Assembly: GCA_003116995.1 (NCBI GenBank)
Contig: BDSL01000035.1
Coordinates: 62,001 to 126,000, forward strand
DNA length: 64,000 bases
Direction of reading: 5' to 3'
Source of the DNA: Yamagishiella unicocca
Taxonomy: Eukaryota; Chlorophyta; Chlorophyceae; Chlamydomonadales; Volvocaceae
Position 1 is the stretch's first letter; each line of letters begins with the position of its first letter. A program made the position numbers and the translations under genes. Positions 1 through 15,790 of this stretch are shown piece by piece. The notes beneath the pieces are model-generated. The model was not told the origin of the DNA, searched no databases, and saw only the letters and a program-made list of their open reading frames with translations.

Positions 1-87
1 CTCCCCCCCGCTGCTGCCAGCACCACCTCCAAGGCAGGCCAACGTCAACGCTCCAACCCGTTCCCCAACGCCCCCCACAGCACGCAC

Positions 88-870
88 CCGCCACAAAGTA
101 GATCTCGCTGCCGATCTCGCCCTCGCGTACGACATACTCCTCACTGTCGTACAACCGCGTCTGCAGCCGCAGCAGCAGCTCCACCACAAACTGCGGCGGC
201 CGCGTCTGCATGAACGGCACGCTGTGGACCACCTTGTCGTACAGGTGCAGCACGACCTCGTTACGCAGCACGCGGGGCAGCCCTGCGGGGAGGGGCCGGG
301 GGGGGGGGGGATTTCGAGGAAGACCCGTGGAGGGAGGAGGAGGGGGCGCAGGAATGGTTGTTGGGCACAACGAAGCCCAAGAAGAGGGAGCCAAAAGAGG
401 GCACAGGGAGGGGGTTGGGGGCCGCGGCTGGCGGACCAGACCGGCGCTGTCACAATCATGTCGCCAGCAGCGTGCATCGTCACACTCATTCACCCAGCCC
501 CCGGGGCCAACTTTCCGGCGTGCACCACCCCCCGCACCCAGTACCCGCCGATCGGCGCCGCTGGTTTGGCAGCCACACTCCAATCCATTGCGGCATTCAC
601 CAGCCACCTCCCCTCCCCTCGAAACCCTCCCCCGACAGCCGGCAGCCTCCCCAGACTGTGTGTCCTCTCCACCCCCAGCCTACGCCGTGCCCACGGGTTT
701 CCGTTGGCCCCCCGGCCCAGCTCACCCTTGATGACCTCCCGGTCCTTATCACTGAGCTGGCGCCACATGAGCGCGTCCTGATAGCGCTGCACCCGGTTGG
801 CCACGCTGCCGCGGATGTGGCGCTTCTGGACGAACTGAAAAACGTCCTGACGCTTCTGCTGCATGTCAGC
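88..870 (-). other. C-linker and first part of the cyclic-nucleotide-binding domain of the K+ channel
   Basis: Exon 726-870 encodes the helical C-linker (ADMQQKRQDVFQFVQKRH, then RYQDALMWRQLSDKDREVIK). Exon 88-282 starts with LPRVLRNEVVLHLYDKVV, the hinge into the CNBD, and runs through EYVVREGEIGSEIYFVA, the first beta strands. The phosphate-binding cassette that would show whether cAMP or cGMP can bind lies beyond the left edge. The intron between them holds one degenerate copy of the dispersed intronic motif at 308-330. Confidence 0.8.
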
Positions 871-3800
871 CTGCGGGTCGCGAAGGGGGGGGGTGTACAA
901 ACCGTTTACGCGACAGGGACAGGATAGCAGGGGGGGAATGGCCGGGGCGGGGAGGGCGGGGAGGATAACGGAGCCGGGGAGGGTGGCCGGGGCGGGGAGG
1001 GTAACGGAGCCGGGGAGGGTGGCCGGGGCGGGGAGGGTAACGGAGCCGGCGCCCCTGTTGTCCGGCCTTCCCCCTCCAGGAACAAGGACCCCCCCACCCG
1101 CCTCATTGTTTTAAACGTTTTTTCGGACATCCACGGGTTTCCCTCGAACCCACCCGCCTCATTCACGAACCCCCTCATTCTCCCTCGAACCCGCCTCATT
1201 CACGTATGTTCAAAACTGTTATCTCTCTCCCTTCCCCGCCAGTGGCTCTCTCCCCCTCTCTTCCATCCGATGTCGTTCTGGGAGTTTGCGCTACCCGTCT
1301 CAGCGCAGCTCCGGTCTCCTCCTCGCTCAATTCCCGGGCTTCCCCTCCACCCGCGACTCCCCATTCCAGGGTTTTGAAAAGGGCGGGCGCCGTACTACGC
1401 GTCATCCAACCCACCTGGCGCCCTGGCTGCCCGACCCGCCGCCGGACCCCTTCCTCGCCGGGCCCTATGCGTGTCGCCCCTGCCGTACCACACCCCTCCT
1501 CTCCCCCCGCGGCCCTCCGCCAGCCCCCCCTGCCGCACCCACCTGCGCGCCCCCCGCGCCTCCCATGTAGTTCCCCACGGCGCCCATGAACCAACCCGCC
1601 ATCACCACACCCGTGATGGCGGTGATGATGGCCCAGACCTGCCAGCAGCACCGGGGGTGGGGGAGTCAAGGGGAGAGGGCAGGCAGGGATTGCCTGTTAG
1701 GCTTTGGGGGCCAGGAGTGGGGGCCAGGGTGATGGGGAGATGGCAGGGGCCGGGGCCCAGGAGGAAGAGGCGGCGCTGCGGCTTGCAGAGCGGCACAGCG
1801 GGCAGGGGTGAGAGAGGAGGATGGGGGGCCCCGGCGAGCGGGCCCGGGACTAAACAACTGATGCCGCAGCGGCGGCGGCCAGGCGGCCGCGCCTTGGAAG
1901 ATGGCTCCAGGAGGGGCGCCAAGCCCGGCGACCAGCACACGGGGCGCTCGGGGAGCCAGGCAAGGGGACTTCCTCTGTACGGGCCTGCCACGTGTCGTAC
2001 ATTGCGTATTTTGAGGGGTCTACCCCACGCCTCATTTCCCTCTCCGCCGCGTTTTTCACCTGCTCCTCAGCAGCAAACCCCCAACCCTCCGTGGATTCAC
2101 GGATTCTCTTATAAAACCTCAACCCTCCGGGATCGTTCCATTGGCTGAGGCCGTGCCGCGAGCCCCGGGATCCCCCCGTCGCCCTGGGCGCACCTTCTCA
2201 GCGATGGTGACGATCGTTATGTCGCCGTACCCAACGGTCAGGAAGGTGTACATTGCCCAGTACAACGCCGTGATGTACCTGCGGGCATGGGGGGTTGGGG
2301 GCCCAGTTGGGCGCGACGGGTGCGTTACGGAGCAGGGCATGGGCTTGGTCGGGCAACAAATCGGATGGCTCACAAATCGCACATCTCGCCAACTATTAAG
2401 CTTGCCAAAAAAAACATGTCTCGTAACGAGTTCCGTCTTCCTATCTGGAAACGCTTTTCCAAATTCCTTAGCTGAGCCAGAGGGTCGAGGCTCGAGGGCC
2501 GGGGTTGCAAGCAGGGGGCAGACATAGCTTGCCGCAGTCCCCCCCTGCTCGCCCGCACCCGCCCCCCTTGGTTACATTCTTGTAACCCCCCTTGTCGCTT
2601 CACGGCTTCCCTCTCTGCCTCCTTCCCTCGGCCCACCTCCCAAAGTCGAAGTAGTTCGCCAGGTCCTCCGCCTCCACCCAGCTCTGCAGCTCCACCTCGC
2701 CCGTGACCGGGTCTATCCTGGGCGGCTGCACCATCATGAGGTTGTTGGTGCCCACCACGCCGATGAAGTAGAAGTAGCAGGCCGAGTGGTGCATGGTGAC
2801 TAACACAGCGGCCAGCAGCGCCAGGAGGCTCACGAGGCCCTTGTGCTTCAGGACCTTGGCCTGCAGGTACGTCTGGACGTTGCTCGTCTGCAAGGTGTGC
2901 ATGTGGGGGGGGTAAATTAGACCCGCGAGAAGGTGTGTGTGTATGTGTGTGAGGGGGTGGACGGGGTAACGAAAGCAGTGTGGAGAGGGCCGGCGGGATG
3001 CTGCTGGCGGGGGGATCAAAACGCGTTTGATCCCCTTCGGACGGCGGTGGGAGGGGAGGAGAGGACGGAGGCGAGTTGGCAGGCCGCCCCTCTCTGGTCC
3101 CCTGCCGTACAATGCCGTACCGCGGCACACCGCGCCGCCACGCCGTACCTCGAGGATGCTGGCCAGGCGGAGCAGCTTGCACAGCCGGAGCAGGCGGAAG
3201 AGCAGCGTGAAGGTGGAGTAGTCGTTCGCTGGGGGGAGGGGGAGGGGGCCATGTGTGTATTTGGGGTGGTGAGGGGGCGAGGAGAAGGAGGGGGCAGCAA
3301 CGGGAACGGAGGGTTTTGTGAGGGGCAAATGTCGAGAGCCACCGCTGGAGGTAGGGAGGGAGCGGCAGCGTCCAGCATGCAGCAGCAGCGAGAACCGTCA
3401 CGGCGCCTGCCCACCTCCGCCTCCCGCCAAGTCCTCCAGCATGCAGATACGAACGCGGGACGAAAACTCTATCGCTCCTAGGTTTCGCTTTCTCCCTATG
3501 CCTCGACCCAGGGGCTTCCTCTCGCCTCCCCGCCCACCTCCGGAACTCCCTCCCGCATAAGAGGCCGGCCACCCGTGAGCACGAAGCACCGCTGCAGCAT
3601 AAAACCCTTCCAGGCGCCCGACGGCCAGACGCGCGGACCTACCCCCCCACCCTCCCGCCAGGCCACGTGGTGTACACGGGGGGGGTTCCTCGCCAGCCCC
3701 CCACCCCCACCCGCCCATGAAGGCTATGCACCAACTACATTACCCCAGTCTACTTGTAACCCCCCCGCTGCCCCATCTCAAAAGGTATGTTTTAATCGGT

Positions 3801-6800
3801 ATTTTTCGGGCATCCGCGGGTCTTCCTCGAACCCCCCCGCTGCCCCACCTGGTCCGACGTTGATGAGTGTGAGGAAGGGGATGCAGGCGATGACGTCCAG
3901 CAGCCCCGTGCGGCGCAGGTAGCGGCGGGCGATGCGCTTGCGCGAGGTGATGACGTGGAAGTCGCCCGTCATGATGGCGGTGCGCAGGTGAGTCAGCACG
4001 TCCAGCACGCACAGCACGTCGATGATAAACTCCATGCGGCCTGGGGGGGGGGTCGAGGAAGGAAGAACCGTGGATGCGAGAAGAACCGTTTAGAGCAGGC
4101 GGGGAGGGGCCCCGGAGGTTCGAGGCCGTGGGTGGGTGAGCGGCGCATGGGCACCCGTCGTAGGTGCGCGGCACGGGCACAGCGAAGACATGTGTTATAC
4201 CGGTATGGCGGCATCGAGCGGTGATGAGCGGGGGGCGGGGAAGGCCGCTGCCGGCCTCCTCTTCACTGTGCCGTACGGCGATTCCCAACACCCCGACCCG
4301 TTCCGACCCGTGGGTCGGCTCCTACCCAGGCCGGTCGTGAGGCGCAGGTTCGCCACGAAGACCACCAGCACCGGCGTCACCAGGCAGATCCACATGTTGA
4401 TGGGCAGGTAGAGGAAGTCCCACAACACCTGGGGACGGAGGGGGCAGGAGGGGGGAGGGGAGAGACCCGGTTACACGACCCAGAAGACAGGAGGGGTGAG
4501 GGGAGAGACCCGGTTACACGGCATAGGAGACAGGAAGGGGGGAGGGGAGAGAACCGGCAAAACCGTCAAGAAGGGGAGGGGCCAGGACAGGGCCGGGCAG
4601 GCTGAGGAAGCAGGCAGAAGCATAGGGCGCCGGCGCGAGCTGCAGGGCCGAGCAGCGAGGTCAGCGCTGTACGCCGGGAGAGCCGCAGCGGGGTTTGGCT
4701 TCGGAGCTGCCAGGTTTCGGCGCCAATTGAGCTGAAATGGAGCGTGGTCTGACGGGGACCGCCCCGCCCACCGCCCCGCCTACCTTGAACATCGAGTTGG
4801 GGTGCACCGCCGCCACCAGACACAGGTGCAGGTAGTTGCCCAGCGTGGGCTTCATGTTAACATCCACCACCAGCGCCTTGCCCCCGCCGAAGGCAGCCCC
4901 CAGCGCCGCCGTCACAGCACCCGCGGCCTCCGCCGCCTTGCGGGCTAGCACGGACCCGGGCCCCTCCTCCCCGGGGGCCTCGCCCGGGGAGGCGGCGCCG
5001 CCGGCGCCGCCGCCGGCGCCGCCGCCGGCGCCGCCGGCCGGTGGCAGCGGCCGCACCCCCCGCATTGCAAAGCCCATATCGGAGGCGGTGGGGGTAGGAT
5101 GGGCGGTCAGTGGGGGCGTGTAGCCGCCCATGGTGGTGGTGGTGGTGGTTGTGGTGGAGGGGACGTGGTGCTGCTCGTGCTCGGGCGGCTGATCGCCCAT
5201 GAGGCCCACGTCCTCGGACGCGTCCTCGAATGACGTGTCGTCGGATTCAAACTGCTCGTACGACAGCTTAAAGAACGCCTGCAGCCTGACGATGACGGAG
5301 GCCTTGCGGACCTGTGCTGTGGCGGGGACACGGGCGCACGGCGCAGGGGTGTACGTGAGGAAACCACGTGTGCGAGAAAGCTGATAAACAAACGGCGGAG
5401 GGGGGGAGATAAAAATATATCCGCGAATCCACGACCGAGTCCATGGCGGAGTGGGGGGGCCGCCGGGGCACAGCTGGCATTCCACGAGAGCGGTAACAGC
5501 GACGGGGGCCGAATGCCCGGGCCCGGGTTTCCTCGCCACCTCCGCCTCTTCCAACCCCCGCCCCCTCCGAACCGCTCTTGCGCCCTGACCTCCAGCCTCG
5601 CCCTGCCAGCCCCTGCAATGACCCGCACACACCCCGTCGCCCCACATCCCGCCGCCTCCGCAGCTGCTCGCCGCACGCACCTGCTCAGAGGCCGTGGGCA
5701 TGAGCCCCATGAACTTGCGCCAGTAGCGCCGGGCAGGGATAGCCGCGACGGATTCCTGCAGCGGGGCGCAGCGACGAGAAGGGGGTGGGGGGACGTGAGA
5801 TGAAACCCTGGAGAGGGGGGTTTGTGAGGACAGCGGGCGGGGACCGGTTCGCGTTCGTCGTTACGGCGCGCGTGGAAGGGACGCCTGTCGGTGTGTCAGT
5901 GGCCCGCAAGCGGCGGTCGGCGAGGGCAAGGGGGCGCCCGAGCGTGATTGGGCTGCAGCGGAGGGGAATGTAGCATGAGACAGTCCGGCTGGGGGGAAGC
6001 AGGGTCTTCGCGGGGTGTGAGGTGCGGACACGCGGACGGAGCGGTGGGGGGCGGGTTTCGAGGAAGACCCGTGGGGTTGGGAGGGTGGCGTGAAAACCGT
6101 TGGGGGTTGGGAGGGGGTGCGGACACGTGGGCGGAGCGGCGGGGGTTGGGAGGGGTTGCGGAGCAGGAGGCGTGTGGTGATGTGGGTCGGGCGCAGAGGG
6201 GGCGCCGTCACCTCTCAGCGCCCACGCTGCTGACCAGCGGGTCCAGCAGGTCCGGAGTCAGGGTGACGTGCACAGCGGCCAGCGCCCTGCTCGCATCGCC
6301 CGGGCGGCAGCAAGTGCCATGCAAGCACAGCGGAGTGCCGCCCATCCACACCACACACACCCCCCCCATCATCGAATACCAACCTGCACCCACACCCACA
6401 CCCACACCCGCGCGCGCACCTGCGGCCAACAACGCCCCCGTACAGAGCCCCCCGGCCCCCAGCCCAGGCCCGGCCTCCCATAAGCGCACGGTTCGCCTCC
6501 ACACGCCCCTCTTGCCGACTCGCGGTGCATCCCTGCGACACGGCTAGCTTAGCATGTTCACCAGCAAGGCGGCCCCGCAACTCCGGGCGCAACGGCAGCC
6601 GGACCGCCTTTCCATCCCCCGCGTCCGCGTTTGGCATAACTGCTCCACCCAGTCCCCGCCCCTGCCCCAGACGACCCCTGCGGCAGGCCAGGTGCCGCTG
6701 CTGTGGGCCCCCACAGCCCCCCCCTCCCCCGCGCGTCCCGGTGTCCGAAGGCTATGCACCCACTACATTTCCCCAGTCGCGTTACCGGTTCTTTTATTGT

Positions 6801-7277
6801 AACCCCCACAGGCCCCGCCCCTGGACCACCCCTTGCACACTCGCTTGTCGTACAGTACCGTACCCTAGACAGGGAGGCGCTCCACTCAGACGATGCCGCG
6901 GTGAGGCGCCCCGACCGCGACCCGAAACGGTCCCCATCGGCTTCCTCGTCGTCGAAGCCGGCGTCGCTAACACGGCGTCGGAGCCGCGGCTGCCGCTGCA
7001 GCAGCGTGTTCGGCAACTGTGATATAAGGCTGCGCAGGCCACCCGAAGCGGAACGTAAACCCGATTTCTGAGGCTCTAGCCCCTCTTGTGCGGTGGCTGT
7101 GTGCGGGCGGCTGCTGGGTCCGGGTTCGCCTGACGCTGCCGTCGCGGACTCCTCACGTGACTCGCGCAAAGGCCCGGGCGTCCATACATGTGGAACGTGA
7201 GGTTCCACATATTGCTGCGAAGCTTGCATCCCGCCGGCGGCATCGCCGGGGGGGTCGGCTCGCTGGTAGCTGTCCAT
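88..7277 (-). CDS. Voltage-gated K+ channel with C-linker and cyclic-nucleotide-binding domain, 3' end outside the window
   Basis: Six-transmembrane K+ channel subunit of the EAG/HCN/plant-Shaker superfamily, expected in a membrane as a tetramer. The exon model is complement of 6864-7277, 5681-5755, 4784-5311, 4326-4428 (S1), 3849-4040 (S2-S3), 3149-3228 (S4), 2637-2887 (S5), 2194-2278 (pore), 1543-1638 (S6), 726-870 (C-linker) and 88-282 (CNBD). Phases agree at every junction checked, and GT/AG borders are visible. S4 shows the R/K-every-third pattern FRLLRLCKLLRLASIL. The pore holds TVGYGD, the K+-selective signature. The N-terminal region has a Thr run and a Gly/Ala-rich stretch before a pre-S1 segment ending HPNSMFK. 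The start is uncertain: ATG 7277 and ATG 7230 are both in frame, and an extra exon near 6230-6290 could not be phased. The CNBD continues to the left of the window, so any ankyrin or later domain is unseen. K+ selectivity is well supported; ligand gating is inferred from the family. Confidence 0.85.
936..1049. repeat. 36-bp G-rich minisatellite in a K+ channel intron
   Basis: About three tandem copies of a unit that alternates GGCCGGGGCGGGGAGGG with TAACGGAGCCGGGGAGGGT, inside the intron between the S6 and C-linker exons. The runs of G on the plus strand could form G-quadruplexes. No coding content is seen. Confidence 0.8.
2194..2278 (-). other. Pore-helix and selectivity-filter exon of the K+ channel
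   Basis: This 85-nt exon encodes the pore helix YITALYWAMYTFL followed by TVGYGD at 2221-2238. The acceptor is at 2279-2280 and the donor GTGCG begins at 2193. It joins in phase to the S5 exon (ending at 2637) and to the S6 exon (starting at 1638, beginning VWAIITAITG). GYGD is the filter of K+-selective channels of the EAG and Shaker type, whereas typical non-selective CNG channels lack this tetrapeptide. Confidence 0.88.
4450..4548. repeat. Twofold direct repeat carrying the GGTTACACG motif
   Basis: Two adjacent copies of about 46 bp, each reading GGGGAGAGACCCGGTTACAC then GACAGGA, lie upstream of the S1 exon in an intron of the K+ channel. The same GGTTACACGACATAGG-like motif recurs near 15.9, 23.4, 40.6, 46.9 and 47.05 kb. 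Confidence 0.7.
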
Positions 7278-7795
7278 TTAGCTTGGCGATTTGGCTGTGA
7301 CAGCTACCTCCGTGCAAGAACGCATGCCGTCGCGTATGTGGCAAAATCAAACGCGTGGCAAGTCCGATGCGACTGCTGCAATTATGTTTACCGGTAGGTT
7401 TTCATGTCACGTTGGGCTGACACGTTCCACGAGCTTCAATTGAGGCCATCGTGCACTAAAATCTTTAATTCTTTCCCCCGGTCGGCGCGTCCTTATGGCA
7501 CATAGACTTGACGGTCAACGGCGGCGTACGGCCTTCGTTCTTGCAACATGCGTGGTGGATTTATAATGCTCACAAGGCTATCTATATCACAGCATTCCTC
7601 TCCGTAAAGGCCTTTTCAGCGAACGTTCGAAACCGAAGGCGTACGACGTACCGGTACGTCAAAGCCGCATTTACGCCATACCGCCAATTCAGATGGAATG
7701 TCCGATCCCGAAGATGATCTTCAAATGTATAACAAGCTTGTGTGTTCGACAAACTGCTGCAGACTGCTGCAAGAATGAAGAAGACAGGATCCACC
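7278..7795. other. Intergenic region upstream of the K+ channel gene
   Basis: This stretch is distinctly richer in A/T than the coding parts. It should contain the promoter and 5' UTR of the minus-strand K+ channel gene. I see no convincing TATA box or coding exon and no known repeat. Confidence 0.5.
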
Positions 7796-9903
7796 TCATA
7801 CGAGTGTGAGGGCTGAGGGGGAAGGGCGCAACTTCAACGTGTTGTTTTCTGACATAATCATGCCTAACTGGCGCACGCTCTTACGCTTAAGAATTTGATG
7901 TGGAATTTGTGCTCCAGAGCCCACCATTCTGGCTAGCTCCAGAACCGTGACTGCGCACCAGGTCGTCAATGTACACGTGGCTCTCGAGCAACAGCGAATA
8001 TGGGTGGATATTGCACAAATATGCATCCTTAAGCAGAATGCGAGTGTTACATGGGAGCCAGAGCGGCTGCAAGCGCGGATGCGCAACCAGGCGGGCCCGA
8101 TGGGCCAGACCACGGCACAGGTCACCGGGCGGGAGAAGCCGCCCTCACCGGCCGGGAAGGGGCAAAATCCGAAGACGGCCAACACGAACACACGGAGAAG
8201 GTAGCACGCACAACTTAAGTCACGGAAAGGAACGAAAGCGTGTGCTCAAAACACGGACCACCTGCACCACCTCCACCAAGCCGGCAGCAAGAGGGCGCGA
8301 CCCGGCAGAAAAGGTGCCCCGGGCCCCAAAAGCCGAAGCCAACCGCACAAACGCACCCAGGTCAACCGTCGGGCAGCCCCTCAGCACCGGGGCGTTCGGG
8401 AAAGACCACCTGCCCCGCCAGCGAGGCGGCGAGGAAGGGGTGGTCGGCCGTGACGGCCCCCCACCCGCGGGGGCCCAGCCCCATCTCAGCAAAAGCACTG
8501 AGGTGGGCCCAGAAGTCGGCCGTCACGGCTTCACACACCCGCGCCAGCCGCATGAGACCCCGGGGGGCCCAGCCCGCACCCGAAACAGGAGACGGAGCCC
8601 CAAGCTCAAGGCCGCGACGGTAGCCAAGCACACCACATTCTAAACAAGTGGGTGCACCCCCAAGGGGGCCCGCCCCAACCACAAATGCTGCCGGAATGCA
8701 TATGATAACATGGGGGTGCCCGCCCCAACCACAAATGCTGCGGGAATGCATATGATAACATTCAACTGATGCAGTCTGGCTGCCAAAAACGAGGGAGGGT
8801 GCCCGAACGACTGCGTACATGGTGTCCGACACCAACCAATGCTTTCATCCTGCCTGGCATATGATAACATTCAATTGATGCGGCGGGGGACGGGTTGGGC
8901 GCAAACATAATGCCGGGCCAATCGACTAGGTGTATCGTCCGTGAAGGGCCGCCACTCCTCCTTGGGGCAATGACAGGCCCCCCTGCAATTACAAGGCCAC
9001 TCATGCCTCCACTCTGGCCATCGAGACGGACTGGCCGAGTGCGCGCCGGGAGCCCCCAAGACACAAAATAAAAAACGGGTGCTGGGAGGCCGCACACAAA
9101 TAGTTTGTGAAATGACCGGAGAAACAGCCGTAAACGGACCATACTGCAGAACGGACACCCCTACCTAATAGACAATATTTAGAGCAGGCGCTGTGAGCAG
9201 GCCGCGTGAAGCACCTCTTAGCAGGGCCAGAAGAGTGCAAGTCACAGTGCCCAATAGCGCAAAAGATTGGGGGGGAGTAAGAGCGACCGCTGGGAAACCG
9301 TGCAAATGCGCTAGACTGGTACGGTCCGCAGTACAGACCGAAGACATACTCACAACGTAATGTGCCATCAAACCCGAATGAACCCAGGACAAGAAGTCTG
9401 GGCCTCACCATATGCAAGCCGGGGGGGCGGAGGCCCCGACAAGACTAGCAGATGCCCCCAAAGACACCGAAGAGCACAGGATACCTCGCTCGCTGCGCCC
9501 AACCCCGACACGAAAGACCGGCAGGCAAACCGAACATTGCACGAGCAATGGGGCAATTCCAGAAGTGGTGCAGGTGAGGGGACACGCCCATCCTCCGTAT
9601 CAGGGCCACGCCCCTTATCCAAAGCCAACTGCACGCTTGCGCCGCTGAGGCTATGCCCGGAGCACAACCGCAAGAAACCCAACTGTGGCAACACGGGCCT
9701 GCGATTTGTACCGTTGCCTTCCACCTCCTCTCCATTTCGAACACAGTCACATCGCGCGAGGAGCGCTGACTCCCCGACACGTCATCGACACCGCGCTGCT
9801 GGCAGCTAGTGGCAAGGTATATTGCGCGTGTGGGCGAAGTGGGCACAGAGGACAGAGTAACGGCGGGCTCAGGTCGGCCGGCAAGAAAGTAGCAGCGGTG
9901 CAT
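7796..9903 (-). mobile_element. Degenerate non-LTR (LINE-type) retrotransposon remnant
   Basis: Broken minus-strand frames look like the 3' part of a LINE ORF2. One fragment near 8.5 kb contains AVTADFWAHLSAF and later GWGAVTADHPFLA. A second near 9.58-9.68 kb contains PHLHHFWNCPIARAMFG, which resembles the C/H-rich zf-RVT segment that follows LINE reverse transcriptases. The first fragment matches a second remnant at 29.9-31.3 kb (AAADFWARLREFW). No intact reverse transcriptase core (YADD) is readable, so the copy is dead. Boundaries are approximate, and the first 400 bp (7.8-8.2 kb) is only included by position. Confidence 0.5.
8669..8762. repeat. Tandem duplication of a roughly 45-bp unit
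   Basis: Two adjacent copies of CCCGCCCCAACCACAAATGC followed by GGGAATGCATATGATAACAT, differing at one base. The 3' half, CATATGATAACATTCAA, appears a third time at about 8858-8875. It lies inside the LINE-like debris. Confidence 0.8.
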
Positions 9904-10353
9904 TACCGTAAGCCGCGATGGAGAAATTTACGGCGGCAGCACGCCCACAGGAGGATGCCGCGGCGCTGCTTCACGTAATGTTACAGTCCGCCCTAAAGGG
10001 CTTGTGTCCTCACGAGCGATGAAGTCCAGGACAGGCTGCTGTTGGTCGAGCCTGTACTCATGACTTGGCGGATATAAACATCGAGCACATAAGCCGGTGT
10101 TAGGTGGGGCTCTCCGCTCCGCATGGACGCCCATAGGGCAGCGGCGGTTCTTCAACTCGGTCCCGTCCCCCCTTGGCCCCCTGCACGCACTCCCACGCAC
10201 TCGCGCGGGTAACCGGCCGCCGTCACTACTGAAACCCATCCGTACAGAGCTACCGGCGCATAACCAGGTCACGGCGACATTGCACAGCCGCCGCCGCCGC
10301 CGCCATCAGCCCACGTCAAGGAGATACTTCCACATACGTACTTATCGCTGTGT
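9904..10353. other. Intergenic DNA
   Basis: There is no supported gene here. Long frames exist on both strands but show no domain or splice logic. A short (GCC)n run lies near 10290-10305. Confidence 0.4.
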
Positions 10354-10617
10354 TCACGACGGTTCACTCCTGCGACCTTGTGGGTTTGTAGTGCCCCTGG
10401 TGTTGCCAACCCCCTTTCTTGACTTTTGGTAATGTGCTGGTGCCTCCACAGTGCATGCTTTGGTGGCCAAAGCTTGTAGCTCCTGCATCCCTTCCTCGCT
10501 GTTCACGTCGACCACCTTGAGGACTCCAGTCATATGTTGGCCCTGCAGCTTGCGGTCGGCGGGGTCTTTCCGGGGCCTTCCAATTGGATTCCTGGCAGGA
10601 GGAGGCGTTTTAGACAT
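10354..10617 (-). CDS. Small ORF with an AT-hook, function unknown
   Basis: An 87-residue minus-strand frame starts with ATG at 10617 and reads MSKTPPPARNPIGRPRKDP near its N-terminus. GRPRKDP is a classical AT-hook, a minor-groove DNA-binding motif centred on R-G-R-P or G-R-P-R. The rest (VLKVVDVNSEEGMQELQALA, then a Lys/Arg-rich tail) is not recognised. It could be a small gene, the first exon of one, or the N-terminus of a decayed transposase or chromatin protein. It sits alone between LINE debris and the ETFA gene. No intron could be assigned. Confidence 0.35.
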   Translation of the reverse strand: MSKTPPPARNPIGRPRKDPADRKLQGQHMTGVLKVVDVNSEEGMQELQALATKACTVEAPAHYQKSRKGVGNTRGTTNPQGRRSEPS

Positions 10618-11046
10618 AATGGTAAGTTGCTGGGCGAGGGACAGATGAGCTTCGCACAACGAAGGTTCTGAGGAAGGGGTTTGAGTTCGTGTAAGGCAAC
10701 TTCCTAAAGAGCGGGAACCAGGTTGCAAGGTAGCGTATCTCGTTTACGTGTTTCCCCGGTAAAATTATTGTGGCTAGGGAGTTATTTAAGTTCGCTATTA
10801 TAGTGTCATCCAAGTGCATCGGCTTGCTTCTTGCTGGTCATGCCGAACCCGTAACGCATACCGTTTGAGTTGCCGTGCGGAAGGTGCATGGTATTTTAAT
10901 GCTAAGGCGATATTCAATAATACGCGCATAATTACCATTACCCTTCCGCGTTCTGCCTTCTTTTTGGTTGCTCTTCCTATATTAGAACACATTTTCCGTC
11001 ACCACAGCTCGGCAGCAACGCAACCGCGCCTAGGTCACCATTTGCA
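10618..11046. other. Intergenic region and probable ETFA promoter
   Basis: An A/T-richer stretch between the AT-hook ORF (minus) and the ETFA start codon (plus). It should hold the ETFA promoter and 5' UTR. I see no unambiguous TATA box. Confidence 0.4.

Positions 11047-15790
<4,744 letters not shown>

Noticed and set aside
6208..6504. Extra K+ channel exon reading ALAAVHVTLTPDLLDPLVSS
   Set aside because: It looks protein-like, but neither border could be joined in phase to the neighbouring exons (6864 and 5755 are both phase 0).
9928..10272. Minus-strand ORF with a few Cys residues near the AT-hook ORF
   Set aside because: No recognised motif spacing; it may be further LINE debris but cannot be supported.
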